Notes under the pieces: model-generated
What the model saw: only the letters and a program-made list of their open reading frames with translations
Databases searched by the model: none
Told to the model about the DNA's origin: nothing
Shown here: piece by piece, positions 5,166 through 7,409 of the stretch
How positions within the stretch are numbered: position 1 is the stretch's first letter
Layout of the letters: each line of letters opens with the position of its first letter
Source: an uncultured Lachnospiraceae bacterium
GTDB taxonomy: Bacteria; Bacillota; Clostridia; Lachnospirales; Lachnospiraceae
Reading direction: 5' to 3'
Assembly: GCA_902783095.1 (NCBI GenBank)
Contig: CACZPX010000018.1
Location: 1 to 7,409, forward strand
Length of the DNA stretch: 7,409 nucleotides
Position numbers and translations under genes: made by a program

Positions 5166-7226
5166 ATGAGTATGAGGATCAGACGGTTGCTGCACGGCGT
5201 TACACAAAAGCTCACCCATATCCCGGCCCACGCGCTGTTTTCGCGGATGCTCACGCGGCTGCTTTCCGCGTGGCTGTTCGCCGCGCTCACGGAGAGCGTG
5301 CTCTTTGTCTGCGCGTACGGGGCTTCCCTGGACGCGCCGCTGCTGGCGGATCTTTCCGCCCCGGCCGCCATGTCCCTTGCGCGTCTGGTGCTGATCACGC
5401 TGCTGGTCTTCGTTATGCTCACCGCTTTGGATCTGCGGCTGTCCGGCCGCGTCTTTTCCCGTATTCTGAGCCTGCTGCCGGCCGGCCTTTTTGCCCTGCT
5501 GTCCGCCCTGTGGCTTGCGGTCTCCTTTGCCTGGGGGCTTTTTGCCTCCGCCCTGCTGATCGAGATCATCCTACTGACGTTCGCACTGTTTGGCCGCGAC
5601 GTCCGCGCGGAGGACGCCGGCACCCTGCCGCAAAATGCGGCGCGCCCCGCGGCGCCGGAAAAGCACGCCCGCCTTTACGGCTGGCTTACCGGCATCCTGG
5701 CCGTACTGGTCTTCGCCTTTTTAAGCGTCTGGACCGTCAGCCGCATCTACACCTTCTCCACGCCGTCCTACGATCTGGGCATCTTTGCGCAGATGTTTCA
5801 TCATATGAAGCGTTCCGGCCTTCCGCTCACCACCATCGAGCGGGACGGCCTGCTGTCCCACTTTGCGGTGCACGTCTCGCCGGTCTACTACCTGATGCTG
5901 CCGGTGTACATGCTGTTTCCCTATGCGGAAACGCTGCAGATCCTGTACGCGCTGGTGATGGTCCTGGCCGTTCACCCGCTCTGGAAACTGGCAAAGCTGC
6001 ACGGACTGTCCGCGCCGCTTCGCGCCCTGGCCTGCGCGGCCCTGCTGCTCTATCCGGTCTTTTCCGGCGCCGCGAGCTTTGACCTGCACGAAAACGGTTT
6101 TCTGACCCTGTTCCTGCTGTGGCTGCTGTATTATATCGACAAAAACCGCGTGATCCCGGCTGCTGTCTTTGCCCTGCTCACGCTCTCCGTAAAGGAAGAC
6201 GCCGCCATGTACGTTGGCGTGATCGGCCTGTGGCTGATGATCCGCGCCATGGCCAATCCTGGCCCGGATGCGGAAGCGCCCGCCGCTGCCGCCCCCGGTA
6301 CGCGCCGCGTCGTCAACCCCTTCCGCCACCTTAAAGATATGCCCTTCAAACGCAAACGGCTGCTTTTGGGGCTTGGCCTGTTCGTCACGGCCGTGGGCTA
6401 TTTCCTGTGGGTCACCGCCTGGCTGCAGCGCGCCGGCGACGGCGTGATGACCGGCCGCTTTGACAACCTGATCTACGACGGTTCCGGCTCGCTGTTTGCC
6501 GTGGTCAAAGTGGTGTTCCTGTGCCCGTTTAAGGTGCTGTTTGAGTGCACGGACCCGGACAAGCTGCCCTATATCGCCTATTCCCTGGGCCTGCTGGCCG
6601 GACTGCCGCTCATCACCCGCCGCTACGAACGGTACCTGCTGCTGATCCCCTTTGCGCTGATGCACCTGGTGCCGGACTACGTGTACATGCACCGGCTGTT
6701 CTTCCACTACGCCTACGGCACCACGGCGCTGCTGTTCTATCTGGTCATTGTAAACCTTGCGGATATCCGCCCGCGGCTGCTCCGCTCCGGCGCGCTGTGC
6801 GTTACCGCCGCGCTGTGCGCCGTCTGGTTCTGCCTGACGGTCATCCCCAAGGCGATGTATTACCCGCAGCGCTACGTCCGCAACAGGGCATACTTTACGG
6901 CGGTCTGCGAAAAGCTGGACGTGGTCCCGGACTATGCCTCCGTCGCCTGCTCCACCTTTTACGCCGTGCGGCTTGCCGACCACGACGTGCTGTACGATAT
7001 CAAATACTGTTCCACGGAACATCTGCTCTCCTGCGACTGGGTGGTGCTGAACCGCGCGGAAAAAAACAGCTATAAAAAGTACGCGGACAAGGGGCAGGAA
7101 AACGGTGCGGACAACCTGATCCGGCTGCTGGAGGACAACGGCTACCGCCAGGCGGTGGACCCGCTGGACGATATGCTGATCTTCCGGCGCCCCGGCCTGA
7201 CCGTCATCGATCCGGCCAAGCCGTGA
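5166..7226 (+). CDS. DUF2079-family polytopic membrane protein
   Basis: A 686-residue integral membrane protein with about 15-17 hydrophobic helices. The DUF2079 core starts near residue 170, with the conserved-looking segment SYDLGIFAQMFHHM (201-214), then SHFAVHVSPVYYLMLP (231-246), FDLHENGF (305-312), SVKEDAAMY (341-349) and HYAYG (514-518). DUF2079 is an uncharacterised family that I recall as resembling GT-C glycosyltransferases; acidic D203 and E310 in predicted loops fit such a fold, but no activity is established. Residues 1-165 form an extra part with about four helices (near 32-52, 68-90, 98-116, 119-143). A cytoplasmic-looking Pro/Ala-rich loop spans 363-397, and about 120 hydrophilic C-terminal residues follow the last helix (538-562). 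AGGAGG at 5153-5158 lies 7 bases before ATG 5166. It probably acts in cell-envelope glycan or lipid metabolism, an inference from family resemblance only. Confidence 0.85.
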   Translation: MSMRIRRLLHGVTQKLTHIPAHALFSRMLTRLLSAWLFAALTESVLFVCAYGASLDAPLLADLSAPAAMSLARLVLITLLVFVMLTALDLRLSGRVFSRILSLLPAGLFALLSALWLAVSFAWGLFASALLIEIILLTFALFGRDVRAEDAGTLPQNAARPAAPEKHARLYGWLTGILAVLVFAFLSVWTVSRIYTFSTPSYDLGIFAQMFHHMKRSGLPLTTIERDGLLSHFAVHVSPVYYLMLPVYMLFPYAETLQILYALVMVLAVHPLWKLAKLHGLSAPLRALACAALLLYPVFSGAASFDLHENGFLTLFLLWLLYYIDKNRVIPAAVFALLTLSVKEDAAMYVGVIGLWLMIRAMANPGPDAEAPAAAAPGTRRVVNPFRHLKDMPFKRKRLLLGLGLFVTAVGYFLWVTAWLQRAGDGVMTGRFDNLIYDGSGSLFAVVKVVFLCPFKVLFECTDPDKLPYIAYSLGLLAGLPLITRRYERYLLLIPFALMHLVPDYVYMHRLFFHYAYGTTALLFYLVIVNLADIRPRLLRSGALCVTAALCAVWFCLTVIPKAMYYPQRYVRNRAYFTAVCEKLDVVPDYASVACSTFYAVRLADHDVLYDIKYCSTEHLLSCDWVVLNRAEKNSYKKYADKGQENGADNLIRLLEDNGYRQAVDPLDDMLIFRRPGLTVIDPAKP

Positions 7227-7273
7227 CCCGCCGGCGCCTTCTCAAAAAACTGCAGATAAAATGAAATTTCTTC

Positions 7274-7302
7274 TTGATTGTTCCGCACAAAGCTGATATA
7301 CT
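7274..7302 (+). promoter_or_regulatory. Promoter of the tRNA-Ala gene
   Basis: TTGATT (7274-7279), 17-base spacer, TATACT (7297-7302, 5/6 match) preceded by TGA as an extended -10. The start would be near 7309, giving a leader of about 26 bases before the mature tRNA. The 108-base gap after the DUF2079 stop shows no clear terminator. Confidence 0.65.
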
Positions 7303-7334
7303 ATGCGGGCGTGAGGCGAAAAGCCCACAATCCC

Positions 7335-7407
7335 GGGGCATTGGCGAAGTTGGGATCGCGCATGACTGGCAGTCATGAGGCCAGGGGTTCGAATCCCCTA
7401 TGCTCCA
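7335..7407 (+). tRNA. tRNA-Ala, anticodon GGC
   Basis: A complete 73-base cloverleaf. Acceptor GGGGCAT pairs with ATGCTCC, including the G3-U70 wobble that is the alanine identity element. The D stem GCGA/TCGC encloses a loop with A14, G15, G18, G19 and A21. The anticodon stem CATGA/TCATG carries loop CTGGCAG, anticodon GGC (7368-7370), reading GCC. The variable loop is AGGCC, and T stem AGGGG/CCCCT holds loop TTCGAAT. Discriminator A is at 7407. The next bases are TA, so the CCA end is not encoded and must be added by the CCA-adding enzyme. GCC alanine codons are common in the genes here. Confidence 0.96.
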
Positions 7408-7409
7408 TA

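Noticed and set aside
5721..7022. 433-codon open frame on the minus strand opposite the DUF2079 gene
   Set aside because: It is rich in His, Gln, Gly and Arg with no recognisable domain, and it lies fully opposite a well-supported membrane protein. It is a typical shadow frame in GC-rich DNA.
1..7409. Mobile element, CRISPR, phage or defence system
   Set aside because: No transposase, integrase, terminal repeats, regularly spaced repeats or defence-family domains were seen. The tRNA at the right edge could be an integration site, but nothing beyond it is visible.

Overview
The window is a G+C-rich stretch with strong AGGAGG-type ribosome binding sites, sigma70/sigmaA-type promoters with TTGACA boxes, and protein families typical of anaerobic Clostridia (Bacillota). 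I infer a high-GC gut-type clostridium, but family and genus cannot be fixed from this sequence alone. No insertion sequence, phage gene, CRISPR array or defence module is visible, and the gene content looks chromosomal and ordinary.

Left third (1-2289, minus strand): a probable operon read right to left. It holds a small TIGR04076-family protein, an aldo/keto reductase and, after a 117-base gap with a possible promoter of its own, a DUF1015-family protein cut by the left edge. The small protein and the reductase are close neighbours behind a good promoter (perfect TTGACA), which supports a joint but unknown metabolic role.

Centre (2290-5019): a 302-base divergent intergenic region, then a two-component system on the plus strand. 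The intergenic region carries a minus promoter, a plus promoter with an extended -10, a 36-base dyad between them, and a tandem CTTTCA repeat with 11-base period directly upstream of the plus -35. That repeat looks like a binding site for an OmpR/PhoB-class regulator. The gene that follows encodes exactly such a regulator, overlapping by 20 bases a membrane histidine kinase, so autoregulation is a natural hypothesis. The kinase has a low-complexity outer segment with a recent 17-residue duplication and a degenerate G1 box.

Right part (5020-7409, plus strand): a large polytopic DUF2079 membrane protein with its own TTGACA promoter, then a tRNA-Ala(GGC) gene with its own promoter, ending two bases before the window edge. 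The DUF2079 protein may belong to the envelope functions sensed by the two-component system, but only proximity supports this.

The least-described points are the TIGR04076/reductase pair, the DUF2079 protein with its four-helix N-terminal extension, and the compact regulatory region between the divergent promoters. I see no clear evidence for a wholly new system.
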